Assembly (NCBI GenBank): GCA_902785555.1
Contig: CACZZB010000006.1
Coordinates: forward strand, 1-60,247
Direction of reading: 5' to 3'
Length of the DNA stretch: 60,247 nucleotides
Source: an uncultured Ruminococcus sp.
GTDB lineage: Bacteria > Bacillota > Clostridia > Oscillospirales > Acutalibacteraceae
The notes beneath the pieces were generated by a model. It worked only from the letters and a program-made list of their open reading frames with translations, searched no databases and was not told the origin of the DNA. Shown piece after piece: positions 33,184-42,517 of this stretch. Each line of letters begins with the position of its first letter. Within the stretch, counting starts at the first letter, position 1. A program made the translations under genes and the position numbers.

Positions 33184-34752
33184 ATGAAATACGGTTTTTT
33201 GAGAAGAACATTTTTGCTTATGACAGCGTTTCTGATAATATTATGTTCCTTTCAGGGATTTGAAATAAAGTGTTATGCAGCAGATATTTTGAACAAAGGT
33301 GACTATACGTACAGGATACTTGATGACGGAAAAAGTGCTGCGATAGTCCGATATAAAGGAAACGGTCTTTATGAAAAACTGCCCTCAAGGGTTGATAAAT
33401 ATTATGTGACAATGGTGGATTCGGCAGCCTTCATGTATAATAAAACTATAAAAGAGATAGAAGTGTCAAGCTATATAACCGATATAGGCTCAAATGCCTT
33501 TTCACTTTGCAGTTCTCTCAAAAAGCTGATAATACCGTCAAATGTAAAAAGAATAGGTGAATGTGCATTTTCGGATTGTACCGCTCTGCAATCGGCAGAT
33601 ATATCAAATGGTGTGATGTCCTTGGGCAAATACTGTTTTTCGGGCTGTAAAAGTCTTACGGAACTGAAATTGCCCGATAAGATGGATGATATAGGAGAAT
33701 ATGCTTTTTGGGGATGCAGGTCGCTTGCAAATATACAGCTTCCGAAAAGTATCAAACATCTTGGAGGATATGCCCTTGAAGGCACAAAATGGATGGACAG
33801 TCAAAATAAGGAATTTGTGACGATAGGGGACGGTATACTTGTAAAATATAACGGAAATGCCGAATCAATAGTGATACCTGATGGAGTGAAAAATATCGGT
33901 GAATGTGTCTTTGAAAAGAACAGTTCTGTAAAACAGGTCATTATGCCTGAAAGTGTTGTAAGTATAGGTGATTCTGCATTTAAAGAATGTGATGTGCTTG
34001 AAAGCATAAAATTATCCGATAAAATCATTTCATTGGGCAAGGAGTGTTTTAAAGGCTGTAAACTTTTGAGCGGAGTGGTTTTGCCGTCGAATGTTTCAAA
34101 TATCCCTGCAAACTGCTTTGAGGGCTGTTCGGGCATTGAAAATATCGTTTTGCCCGAAAGTGTGAAATCAATTGGAGAAGAAGCGTTCAAAAACTGTGAT
34201 TCAATAAGTCAGATAGAGTTGAATAAGGGTCTTGAAAAGGTTGAAAAATATGCGTTTGACGGCTGTATCAAATTAGGAAAGCTGTCTTTTACGGAAACAG
34301 TAAAAGAGATACAGTCATTTGCCTGCAAAGGCTGTAACAGCCTGACAAGAGTTGAGTTCAACAGCAGTTCGTCAGTGATATCATCATGTGCCTTTTTTGA
34401 ATGTTCAAATCTTGCGGAAGCTGTATTCAATAAAAAGCCCAAACATATTGAAGATGACGGATTCAGCAGATGTTCAAAGAATATGATATTATACGGCAGT
34501 GATGATATGAAGTCATACGCAAAGGAAAACAATTATACGTTTAAAAAGACAGCGGATGTCCCGAAATACGTTTATAAAGGTACTTTAAAGCCTGAGGATG
34601 AAGAAAAAAGCCTTTTTTCGGGCGGTCATACTGCATTGATAGTTATTATCCTTTTTATTGACTGCGGAATAGTAGCTTTTTTTACGGTTTATCTTCTTTT
34701 GTATTCAAAGAAAGGAAAAAAATCAAAAATATCTTCATCTTCCAAAAAATAA
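33184..34752 (+). CDS. BspA-type LRR protein with C-terminal membrane anchor
   Basis: 522 residues from ATG 33184, where GAGAG lies 10 bp upstream. A signal peptide (TFLLMTAFLIILCSFQGF) is followed by about 17 LRR_5 repeats, such as IGSNAFSLCSSLKKLIIP and IGEEAFKNCDSISQIEL, from about 60 to 455. A linker (PEDEEKSLFSGGH) leads to one membrane helix (ALIVIILFIDCGIVAFFTVYLLLY) and a basic, Ser/Lys-rich tail. Unlike the LRR protein at 19217 it has no Y modules and is held in the membrane by its own helix. It presumably displays a binding surface outside the cell; the ligand is unknown. Confidence 0.87.
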   Translation: MKYGFLRRTFLLMTAFLIILCSFQGFEIKCYAADILNKGDYTYRILDDGKSAAIVRYKGNGLYEKLPSRVDKYYVTMVDSAAFMYNKTIKEIEVSSYITDIGSNAFSLCSSLKKLIIPSNVKRIGECAFSDCTALQSADISNGVMSLGKYCFSGCKSLTELKLPDKMDDIGEYAFWGCRSLANIQLPKSIKHLGGYALEGTKWMDSQNKEFVTIGDGILVKYNGNAESIVIPDGVKNIGECVFEKNSSVKQVIMPESVVSIGDSAFKECDVLESIKLSDKIISLGKECFKGCKLLSGVVLPSNVSNIPANCFEGCSGIENIVLPESVKSIGEEAFKNCDSISQIELNKGLEKVEKYAFDGCIKLGKLSFTETVKEIQSFACKGCNSLTRVEFNSSSSVISSCAFFECSNLAEAVFNKKPKHIEDDGFSRCSKNMILYGSDDMKSYAKENNYTFKKTADVPKYVYKGTLKPEDEEKSLFSGGHTALIVIILFIDCGIVAFFTVYLLLYSKKGKKSKISSSSKK

Positions 34753-34759
34753 TACTTCC

Positions 34760-34796
34760 AAAGGGAAAGCAATTTTATTTGTCTTTCCCTTTTTAT
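34760..34796 (+). terminator. Terminator after anchored LRR gene
   Basis: AAAGGGAAAG pairs with CTTTCCCTTT (13-nt loop), followed by TTT. Confidence 0.85.
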
Positions 34797-34860
34797 CATT
34801 GAATATGAAGTGAAAAAGTTATATAATAAAGTCAATGATTTTTTAGAAAGGAAAAAATTT

Positions 34861-35997
34861 ATGAAATATGCAGTATTGATATGCGGTGCAATGGCTGACA
34901 GGACTATGCCCGATTATAATAATATAACTCCGCTGTCGAATGCCGATACAAAGTGTCTTGATGATTTAGCGAAGTATTCCGAAATAGGTCTTACAAAAAC
35001 TGCGGAAACTGCCGACAAATATCCTGTTGAAAAATCAGTTCTTGCACTGTTCGGATATGACCCGAAAACAGACTTTAAAGGAAGTGCGGTTTTATATTCG
35101 TCAAGCATAGGGATAGTTCCCGAAAAAGATGATGTTATTTTTAAGTGCAGTTTTGTGAAACTATCTGATGAAGAAGCTTATGAAGAAAAGACTATGATTT
35201 CCGAAGTTATGCCGGGCGGAGAGTTGGATGATATTTTCAAAGACCTGTGCGAGAATTTTAATAATGATATTTTCGAGTTTGTCAGAAAGGATAATAATAT
35301 CTTTCTGATATGGAAAAAAGGAGAATTGTATGCAGGTGATTTCGCTGTTCCGAATGAGGCTGTGTCAAAGTGCATAGCTGATTATCTTCCGAAAGGGGAT
35401 TTTGCTCAGCCGATATATAATATCATGAAAAGGAGCTGTGATGTCCTGAAAAATTACAGTGCGGATTCGGTCTGGATATTCGGAGAAAGTGCAGTATATG
35501 ATCTTGAGAGCTTCAAAGACAGGTTCGGTCTTGAGTGTTGTGTTGTCACCGATACGGATTTTGTTCGTGGCATTGCAGTATATCTGAAAGCAGATATTGT
35601 TTCATGCGGTGAAGATGTTTCAAAAACTATTCTTGAAAAACTGCAAAAAAATGATATTGTCTTTTTATATGACAGCAGGGCTTATGAATATTCTCTCAGC
35701 GGTGACTTTGAGATGAAAACAAAAGTTATTTCGGATTTTGATAAGAATATTATAGAGCCTGTTGTTGAGGAGTTTCAAAAAACGGGTGAGGATGTCGGTC
35801 TTATGGTGGTATCGGATATTGCTGTTCCCGTACATCTGCAAAGATTTTCGAGTGAGCCTGTACCTTATCTTATATACAAATCTTTTGACAAGAAAAACAG
35901 CAATGCTTCAAAGTTTGATGAAAACACTGCTGCCGATTCCGATAATTATATTCCCGATTCATTTGATTTGATAAAAAGGCTCATTTCACGACAGTGA
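34861..35997 (+). CDS. ApgM-like (archaeal-type phosphoglycerate mutase) pseudoenzyme
   Basis: 378 residues from ATG 34861 (AAAGGAAA upstream). Overall it follows cofactor-independent phosphoglycerate mutase of the ApgM type: MADR near the start, FGYDPKTDFKGSAVLYS, FVRGIAVYL and SEPVPYLIY at the end. But active-site residues are missing: the metal-binding Asp of the GDGMAD motif is Gly in CGAMAD, the PGSD nucleophile segment is PVEK so the Ser is Val, and the C-terminal DHxTP motif reads DIAVP. It should not be catalytic; a ligand-sensing or scaffold role is inferred. Its 3' end overlaps the convergent decarboxylase gene by 17 bp. Confidence 0.75.
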   Translation: MKYAVLICGAMADRTMPDYNNITPLSNADTKCLDDLAKYSEIGLTKTAETADKYPVEKSVLALFGYDPKTDFKGSAVLYSSSIGIVPEKDDVIFKCSFVKLSDEEAYEEKTMISEVMPGGELDDIFKDLCENFNNDIFEFVRKDNNIFLIWKKGELYAGDFAVPNEAVSKCIADYLPKGDFAQPIYNIMKRSCDVLKNYSADSVWIFGESAVYDLESFKDRFGLECCVVTDTDFVRGIAVYLKADIVSCGEDVSKTILEKLQKNDIVFLYDSRAYEYSLSGDFEMKTKVISDFDKNIIEPVVEEFQKTGEDVGLMVVSDIAVPVHLQRFSSEPVPYLIYKSFDKKNSNASKFDENTAADSDNYIPDSFDLIKRLISRQ

Positions 35998-37291
35998 TAT
36001 ATTTGAATTTATATTCCCGAAGCTGTGAAACGGTATTTTTATTGATGACCTCACCGGGCATTATAACGGGTATTCCCGGAGGACATGGACAGGCACTTTC
36101 AGCGGAAATTCTTCCGAGAGAGTTTTCAACTGCAATTATTTCGCTTTCCGCTAAAACAGCCTCACGGGGAGTCGATTTGATTTCGGGAAGCTCAAATGAA
36201 AAATCTTTTTTACTTTGTGGAATTGTCTTTATATTTGAAATTGCCGTTTCAAGACGCTGAAAATCTCTCTCTGTATTAAATGGAGTGCATATAAAAACAG
36301 CGTTTTGTCCGTCACAGAATTCAGGTTCTATTTTATATGAATGGAAAAATTCGGTTTGATTTTCAATTCCGTTTGTATTGATACAAATTCTCGTAGAGTC
36401 GCATAAGCCTTGGGGCTGGATAATGTCATATTCCTTGGCAAGTGCTTTGATTTTTGCTGCTCTTTCTTCAAGAAGCCTGTAATCGGCAATGCCGTTTCCG
36501 TTGAGCATATAGTCACAGCATATATCTATACTTGCCATTATCGGATATGACGGACTTGTTGAGCCGAACAATGACATTGCACTTTTTGCATTTTCGGAAA
36601 ATTCCGAATTTCCGATATTCAGGACTGCACCTCCGGTCAGAACAGGCATAGTCTTATGAAGTGAACACGCACTCATATCAGCACCTAAATGTATGGGGTG
36701 CTGATTTTCTTTGAGAAAAGCCAGATGTGAACCGTGGGCATTGTCAACGAGGAGTAATTTATTATATTTTCGGCATATTTCCGAAAGTGTTTTGATATCC
36801 GTCAATTCACCGTAATAATCGGGCGATGTTACATAGAGTGCCGATATTTCGGTGTCATTAATAAATTCTCTTTCAACATCTTCGGGTAAGATTCTCCCCG
36901 TGAAAAGACCGTTTACGGATTTCGGCAGTATCCATTTTGGAATGATTCCGAGTAATGCACAGGCATTGACTGCACTTCGATGAATATTTCGTGCAAATAA
37001 TATTTTTTTTCCTCGCTGAGATGCAAGCCTTAACATTGTCTGAATTGCAAGTGTACAACCGCCTGATGATATAATTGAGCGTTTGGCAGAAAATAATTTC
37101 GCTAAATTTTTTTCTGTTTCGAGAATGATTCCCTCGGCTTCATAAAGTGCATCAGTATCGGGTAATTCCGTAAAATCGAGTTCAAATAGATTTTTCGGGA
37201 AAAAACCGTTGTTTTTATGTCCCGGTGTATGGAACGGTGAATAGTCAAGTGATTTGTGCTTTAAAAGCTGTGAATAAATTGGTGTTTTCAT
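35981..37291 (-). CDS. Orn/Lys/Arg decarboxylase-family PLP enzyme
   Basis: 436 residues from ATG 37291. Motifs: SPFHTPGHKNNG, GGCTLAIQTMLRLASQRG, VTSPDYYGELTD, LLVDNAHGSHLAF (Asp binding PLP), and SLHKTMPVLTGGAVL with the Schiff-base lysine. It is shorter than the 480-residue YaaO/SpeA-like enzymes and has only a brief C-terminal domain, CPPGIPVIMPGEVINK. It decarboxylates a basic amino acid, probably lysine or arginine, to a polyamine precursor. It has its own promoter at 37332-37360 (-) and is convergent with the ApgM-like gene. Confidence 0.88.
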   Translation of the reverse strand: MKTPIYSQLLKHKSLDYSPFHTPGHKNNGFFPKNLFELDFTELPDTDALYEAEGIILETEKNLAKLFSAKRSIISSGGCTLAIQTMLRLASQRGKKILFARNIHRSAVNACALLGIIPKWILPKSVNGLFTGRILPEDVEREFINDTEISALYVTSPDYYGELTDIKTLSEICRKYNKLLLVDNAHGSHLAFLKENQHPIHLGADMSACSLHKTMPVLTGGAVLNIGNSEFSENAKSAMSLFGSTSPSYPIMASIDICCDYMLNGNGIADYRLLEERAAKIKALAKEYDIIQPQGLCDSTRICINTNGIENQTEFFHSYKIEPEFCDGQNAVFICTPFNTERDFQRLETAISNIKTIPQSKKDFSFELPEIKSTPREAVLAESEIIAVENSLGRISAESACPCPPGIPVIMPGEVINKNTVSQLREYKFKYITVVK

Positions 37292-37331
37292 TGTAAAAAA
37301 ATTCCTTTTTTTAAAAAATATTTTCCAAATG

Positions 37332-37360
37332 ATTATAACATTGAATTGGTATAAATTCAA
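37332..37360 (-). promoter_or_regulatory. Promoter of the decarboxylase gene
   Basis: On the minus strand: TTGAAT, 17-bp spacer, TATAAT (37337-37332). It lies back to back with the folC promoter. Confidence 0.75.
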
Positions 37361-37362
37361 TA

Positions 37363-37391
37363 TTGAAAATCGTTCATTATGATATTATAAT
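37363..37391 (+). promoter_or_regulatory. folC promoter
   Basis: TTGAAA (37363-37368), 17-bp spacer, TATAAT (37386-37391), 31 bp before the ATG. Confidence 0.75.
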
Positions 37392-37422
37392 AGACAAGGA
37401 ATTATGAAATGGAGATGATAGA

Positions 37423-38697
37423 ATGACATATAAAGAGGCAGTCGGAAAGATAGACAGTTTGCTTGTATTCGGAAGCAAACCCGGTCTTGAAAGAGTAGGG
37501 GAGCTTATGAAACGTATAGGCTCGCCCGACAAGAAATTGAAATTTGTGCACGTTGCAGGCACCAACGGCAAAGGCTCAACTTGTGTTCTGATTGCGAACA
37601 CTCTTAAATGTGCAGGGTATAAAACGGGCTTGTTTATATCGCCTTATGTGTTGGAGTTCAGAGAGCGTTTTCAGATAAACGGTGAGATGATACCCGAAAA
37701 TAAGCTTTGTGAGATAGTGGAAAAATTATTTCCCATTGTCGAGGAGATGAAAAAGGAAGATAAAATCATCACTGAATTTGAGTTTGTCTTTGCGATAGCA
37801 ATGTATTGGTATGCTGAGGAAAACTGTGATATAGTCGTACTTGAAACAGGTTTGGGCGGAAGATTTGATGCTACAAATATAATAGACACACCCCTTGCAA
37901 GCGTGATAACTTCGATATCGCTTGACCATACGGCAATTCTGGGAGATACCTATGAAAAGATAGCATTTGAAAAATGCGGTATCATCAAGCAGAATGGAAT
38001 TACAGTTGCATACGGTGAGCAGAAAGACGGAGTTATTGATGTTATAAAGAAAGCCGTTGCACAAAGGAATAATAAGCTGTATATAGCCGATACGAATTTT
38101 GATGTCATAAAATCTGATTTGGACGGCTCGGAATTTGTTGTTGACGGTGTTACACTCAAGATACCATTCATTGGAAAACATCAGGTTAAAAATGCTTCAA
38201 CGGCATTTTGTACGATAAAGGCATTGAGGGAAAGAGGTTTGGATATATCGGAAAGTGCCGTGAAAGTCGGCTTTGAAACAGTATTTTTCCCTGCAAGGCT
38301 TGAAATTCTCGGAAAAAATCCTGTTGTAATGCTTGACGGAAGCCATAATCCAGACGGTGTGAAAGCTCTTGCAAATGCCCTGAAAGAAAATATGTCCGAC
38401 AAGAGAAAAATAGGCGTAGTCGGTATGCTGGCGGATAAGGATGTCAAAACCGCTTTGTCGGAAATAGTCTGTTTATTTGATGAAATTATCACGGTATCAC
38501 CCCATAATCCCCGTGCAATGAGTGCGGAAGACCTTGCAGAGATAATATCACAATATGATATTCCCGTGAGTGCCGAAAATGATTATAAGACGGCTTATCA
38601 AAAGGCTCTTTCAAGGGCTGATGTGAATGATGCGGTGATAATTTTCGGTTCACTTTATCTTTCGGGTGATATGCGTAAAATTATAAAAAATTTGTAA
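37423..38697 (+). CDS. folC: Folylpolyglutamate/dihydrofolate synthase
   Basis: 424 residues. Mur-ligase fold: the P-loop is HVAGTNGKGSTC, then SPYVLEFRERFQING (substrate loop), FEFVFAIAMYWYAE, VVLETGLGGRFDATNII and SISLDHTAILGDT. The C-terminal domain holds MLDGSHNPDGVKAL. It adds glutamates to folates and, in most Firmicutes, also makes dihydrofolate from dihydropteroate. GGAGATG is the ribosome site. It is complete and monocistronic, with its own promoter. Confidence 0.95.
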   Translation: MTYKEAVGKIDSLLVFGSKPGLERVGELMKRIGSPDKKLKFVHVAGTNGKGSTCVLIANTLKCAGYKTGLFISPYVLEFRERFQINGEMIPENKLCEIVEKLFPIVEEMKKEDKIITEFEFVFAIAMYWYAEENCDIVVLETGLGGRFDATNIIDTPLASVITSISLDHTAILGDTYEKIAFEKCGIIKQNGITVAYGEQKDGVIDVIKKAVAQRNNKLYIADTNFDVIKSDLDGSEFVVDGVTLKIPFIGKHQVKNASTAFCTIKALRERGLDISESAVKVGFETVFFPARLEILGKNPVVMLDGSHNPDGVKALANALKENMSDKRKIGVVGMLADKDVKTALSEIVCLFDEIITVSPHNPRAMSAEDLAEIISQYDIPVSAENDYKTAYQKALSRADVNDAVIIFGSLYLSGDMRKIIKNL

Positions 38698-38725
38698 ATA
38701 TTTTTAAATAATTTTAAATTTATAC

Positions 38726-38754
38726 TTTACATCAGAAGAAAAAAGTGCTAAAAT
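38726..38754 (+). promoter_or_regulatory. nifJ promoter
   Basis: TTTACA (38726-38731), 17-bp spacer, TAAAAT (38749-38754). This leaves an untranslated leader of about 95 nt, with a small CAGTATCTAAATACTG hairpin near 38764-38779. Confidence 0.7.
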
Positions 38755-38856
38755 TAACTATGTGCAGTATCTAAATACTGTAAATTATTACAAGTCATTT
38801 TTTAAAGACCTGTTTGCGTTGATACGGGTCTGATAATAAAAAGGAGGACTTTCCAA

Positions 38857-41800
38857 ATGATTACCAGAAAAAAGAAAACGATGGACGGTAATAATGCTGC
38901 GGCTCATGTTGCGTATGCTTTCACAGAAGTTGCAGGTATTTATCCCATCACGCCTTCAAGCCCGATGGCTGACTATGTTGACCAGTGGTCGGCTCAGGGA
39001 TTGAAAAACATTTTCGGAACTTCCGTAAAAGTTCAGGAAATGCAGTCTGAAGCAGGTGCAGCAGGTACAGTTCACGGTTCACTCAATGCCGGTGCTCTCA
39101 CTACTACATTCACGGCTTCACAGGGACTTCTTCTTATGATCCCTAATATGTACAAAATTGCCGGTGAATTGCTCCCGAGCGTATTCCATGTATCAGCTCG
39201 TTGCGTATCTTCACACGCTCTTAACATTTTCGGTGACCATTCAGACGTTTATGCCTGCCGTCAGACAGGTTTTGCAATGCTTGCCGAAACAAATACTCAG
39301 GAAGTTATGGACTTGTCGGCAGTTGCTCACCTTGCAACTATCGAGAGCAGAGTTCCTTTCATAAACTTCTTTGACGGTTTCAGAACTTCACATGAAATTC
39401 AGAAGATAGATATATGGGATTATAAAGACCTCGCTGAAATGTGCGATATGGACGCTGTAAAGGCATTCAGAAAGAGAGCTTTGAATCCTGAACATCCTGT
39501 AATGCGTGGTTCACACGAAAACGGTGATATATTCTTCCAGCACAGAGAGGCTTGCAACAAGTTCTATGATGCGGTTCCGGAGATAGTTGAAAAGTACATG
39601 GCTAAAGTCAATGAAAAGCTCGGTACAGACTATAAATTGTTCAACTACTACGGTGCAGAAGACGCTGACCGTGTAATTATAGCTATGGGTTCATTCTGTG
39701 ACGTTGCAGAAGAAGTTATTGACTACATGAACGCTCACGGTGAAAAAGTAGGTCTTGTAAAAGTAAGACTGTACAGACCTTTCAGAGCTGACAAGCTCGT
39801 TGAAGCTATCCCTGCAACCTGCAAGAAGATAGCTGTTCTTGACAGAACAAAAGAGCCCGGTGCATTGGGTGAGCCTTTGTTCCTCGATGTTGTTGCAGCA
39901 CTTGCAGCTCAGGGCAGAAGTGATATAAAAGTAGTAGGCGGCAGATATGGTCTCGGTTCAAAAGATACTCCTCCGTCAAGCGTATTCGCAGTATATGAAG
40001 AACTTGCAAAAGATGCTCCGAAGGCTCAGTTCACACTCGGTATCAATGATGATGTGACAATGCTTTCACTCGAAGAAAAACCCGCTCCGAATACGGCTGC
40101 AGAAGGTACTATCGAATGTAAATTCTGGGGTCTCGGCGGTGACGGTACAGTCGGTGCAAACAAGAACTCAATCAAAATTATCGGTGACTATACACAGAAG
40201 TATGTACAGGCTTACTTCCAGTATGACTCAAAGAAAACAGGCGGTATAACAATATCTCACCTCCGTTTCGGTGACAAGCCTATCAAGAGCCCGTATTATA
40301 TAAATAAAGCTGACTTTGTAGCTTGCCATAACCCGTCATATATCCTCAAAGGCTATAAGATGGTTCAGGACGTTAAGCCGGGCGGTGTATTCCTCATCAA
40401 CTGTCAGTGGACTCCCGAGGAACTCGATAAGCACCTCAATGCTGAAACAAAGCAGTATATCGCTAAGAACAACATTCAGCTCTATACAGTTAACGCTATT
40501 GACCTTGCTGCACAGATAGGCATGGGCAAGCGTACAAATACAATTCTTCAGGCTGCATTCTTTGCACTTGCAAAGGTTATGCCTATCGAGGAAGCTGTAC
40601 AGCACATGAAAGACGCTGCAACAAAGTCTTACCTCAAAAAAGGTCAGGACGTTGTTGACATGAACCATAAGGCTATTGATGCCGGTGTTACAGCATTCGT
40701 TAAAATCGACGTTCCTGCTGAATGGGCAGATGCAGCAGACGAAAAAGCTGAAAGCACTCTCACAGGCAATGCAAAGACAGTTAAAATGGTTGAGAATATT
40801 CTTGAACCCGTTGACAAGATGGACGGCGATTCACTCCCTGTATCAGTATTCGTTGACCATGCAGACGGTACATTTGAACTCGGTGCATCAGCTTATGAGA
40901 AGCGTGGAGTTGCCGTAATGGTACCCGAATGGAACGCTGAAACCTGTGCAAAATGTAACAAGTGTTCATTCGTATGTCCTCATGCTACAATAAGACCGTT
41001 TGCGATGACAGAAGAAGAAGCTGCAAATGCTCCGGCTAATACAAAGATAGCTCCGAAACCTGTTATCAAGACAGATTATAAATATACATTGGCAATATCT
41101 CCGATGGATTGTATGGGATGTTCGGTATGCGTAGGCGTATGTCCGACAAATTCACTCAAGATGGTTGCCCGTGAAACTCAGGAAGACCAGCAGGCAGTAT
41201 TTGATTACTGTGTTGCAAATGTTACAGAGAAACCCGAAGTTGCTAACCCTGCAACAGTTATCGGCAGCCAGTACAAGCAGCCGTTGCTTGAATTCTCAGG
41301 CTCATGTGCAGGCTGTGCAGAAACATCTTATGCACGTCTTGTTACACAGCTCTTTGGTGACAGAATGTACATCTCAAATGCAACAGGCTGTTCATCAATC
41401 TGGGGCGGTCCTGCAGCAACTTGTCCGTATACAGTAAACAAGAAGGGTCAGGGTCCTGCATGGGCTAACTCACTCTTTGAAGACAACGCTGAACACGGTT
41501 ACGGTATGTATCTCGGTCAGAAGGCTATCCGTGAAAGACTTATCGAAGACCTCGAAAAGATAGCAGCAGGCGAGAAAGCTCCCGAAAGCGTAAAGGCTGC
41601 AATAGCAGAATTCATGGCTACAAAAGATGACGGTGCAAAGAACGGTGCGGCTGCAGAGGCAGTTGTAGCTGAACTTGAAAAACTCGACTGTGACTGTCCG
41701 ACAAGACTTGATGTTCTCGAGAACAAAGAGTTCCTTGCAAAGAAATCCGTATGGATATTCGGTGGTGACGGCTGGGCTTATGATATCGGCTTCGGTGGTG

Positions 41801-42396
41801 TTGACCATGTTCTCGCATCAGGCGAAGATATAAACATCATGGTATTCGATACAGAAGTTTACTCAAATACAGGCGGACAGGCTTCAAAGGCTTCACAGAT
41901 AGGTCAGGTTGCACAGTTTGCTGCAGCAGGTAAAGCTATCGCTAAAAAGAGCCTTGCTGATATAGCTATGTCATACGGCTACATCTATGTTGCACAGATA
42001 GCAATGGGTGCAGACCAGAATCAGACACTTAAAGCAATCAGAGAAGCTGAGGCATATCCGGGTCCGTCACTCATCATCGGCTATGCACCTTGCGAAATGC
42101 ACTCCATCAAGGGCGGCATGAAGAACTGTCAGGCTGAAATGAAGAAGGCTGTTGACTGCGGTTACTGGAATATGTTCCGTTACAATCCGCTCCTCAAGGC
42201 TGAAGGCAAGAATCCGTTCATCCTCGACAGCAAAGAACCCAAGACATCTTATCGTGACTTTATCCTCGGTGAAGCTCGTTACAGTGCTTTGACACGTTCA
42301 TTCCCCGAAAGAGCAGAACAGCTGTTCCAGAAGGCAGAAGAAAAGTCTGTTGAAAGATATGACGAACTCAAAACTCGTGCAACAAACAATAACTAA
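38857..42396 (+). CDS. nifJ: Pyruvate:ferredoxin (flavodoxin) oxidoreductase
   Basis: 1179 residues, single-chain PFOR, complete. The N-terminal domain begins DGNNAAAHVAYAFTEVAGIYPITPSSPMAD (split here: ITPSSPMAD is the pyruvate/TPP-site motif). Two 4Fe-4S sets are seen: CAKCNKCSFVCPHA and CMGCSVCVGVCPTN. A further Cys pair, CAGCAE, sits ahead of the C-terminal TPP-binding domain, which has GDGWAYDIGFGGVDHVLASG and YSNTGGQASKAS. It oxidises pyruvate to acetyl-CoA and CO2, reducing ferredoxin; central to anaerobic fermentation. AAAGGAGG lies ahead of the ATG. Codon use suggests high expression. Confidence 0.97.
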   Translation: MITRKKKTMDGNNAAAHVAYAFTEVAGIYPITPSSPMADYVDQWSAQGLKNIFGTSVKVQEMQSEAGAAGTVHGSLNAGALTTTFTASQGLLLMIPNMYKIAGELLPSVFHVSARCVSSHALNIFGDHSDVYACRQTGFAMLAETNTQEVMDLSAVAHLATIESRVPFINFFDGFRTSHEIQKIDIWDYKDLAEMCDMDAVKAFRKRALNPEHPVMRGSHENGDIFFQHREACNKFYDAVPEIVEKYMAKVNEKLGTDYKLFNYYGAEDADRVIIAMGSFCDVAEEVIDYMNAHGEKVGLVKVRLYRPFRADKLVEAIPATCKKIAVLDRTKEPGALGEPLFLDVVAALAAQGRSDIKVVGGRYGLGSKDTPPSSVFAVYEELAKDAPKAQFTLGINDDVTMLSLEEKPAPNTAAEGTIECKFWGLGGDGTVGANKNSIKIIGDYTQKYVQAYFQYDSKKTGGITISHLRFGDKPIKSPYYINKADFVACHNPSYILKGYKMVQDVKPGGVFLINCQWTPEELDKHLNAETKQYIAKNNIQLYTVNAIDLAAQIGMGKRTNTILQAAFFALAKVMPIEEAVQHMKDAATKSYLKKGQDVVDMNHKAIDAGVTAFVKIDVPAEWADAADEKAESTLTGNAKTVKMVENILEPVDKMDGDSLPVSVFVDHADGTFELGASAYEKRGVAVMVPEWNAETCAKCNKCSFVCPHATIRPFAMTEEEAANAPANTKIAPKPVIKTDYKYTLAISPMDCMGCSVCVGVCPTNSLKMVARETQEDQQAVFDYCVANVTEKPEVANPATVIGSQYKQPLLEFSGSCAGCAETSYARLVTQLFGDRMYISNATGCSSIWGGPAATCPYTVNKKGQGPAWANSLFEDNAEHGYGMYLGQKAIRERLIEDLEKIAAGEKAPESVKAAIAEFMATKDDGAKNGAAAEAVVAELEKLDCDCPTRLDVLENKEFLAKKSVWIFGGDGWAYDIGFGGVDHVLASGEDINIMVFDTEVYSNTGGQASKASQIGQVAQFAAAGKAIAKKSLADIAMSYGYIYVAQIAMGADQNQTLKAIREAEAYPGPSLIIGYAPCEMHSIKGGMKNCQAEMKKAVDCGYWNMFRYNPLLKAEGKNPFILDSKEPKTSYRDFILGEARYSALTRSFPERAEQLFQKAEEKSVERYDELKTRATNNN

Positions 42397-42437
42397 TAAA
42401 TTGTTCGGTTTGCCGATAAATAAAACATAAAAAAATG

Positions 42438-42484
42438 CTCCCCTGTTCGTTGGAGAAATTCAATGAACAGGGGAGATTTATTTT
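42438..42484 (+). terminator. Terminator after nifJ
   Basis: CTCCCCTGTTC (42438-42448) pairs with GAACAGGGGAG (42465-42475), followed by ATTTATTTT. Confidence 0.85.
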
Positions 42485-42485
42485 C

Positions 42486-42517
42486 AATTAGCAATTGGCA
42501 ATTAGCAATTAGCAATT
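42486..42517. repeat. Heptad microrepeat, copy C
   Basis: AATTAGC AATTGGC AATTAGC AATTAGC, then AATT (32 bp). It overlaps the stop codon of the lipoprotein at 42516-42518 by two bases. Confidence 0.8.

Noticed and set aside
18586..42517. CRISPR-like repeats
   Set aside because: Units are 7 bp, contiguous and without spacers, at three distant loci; no cas genes.
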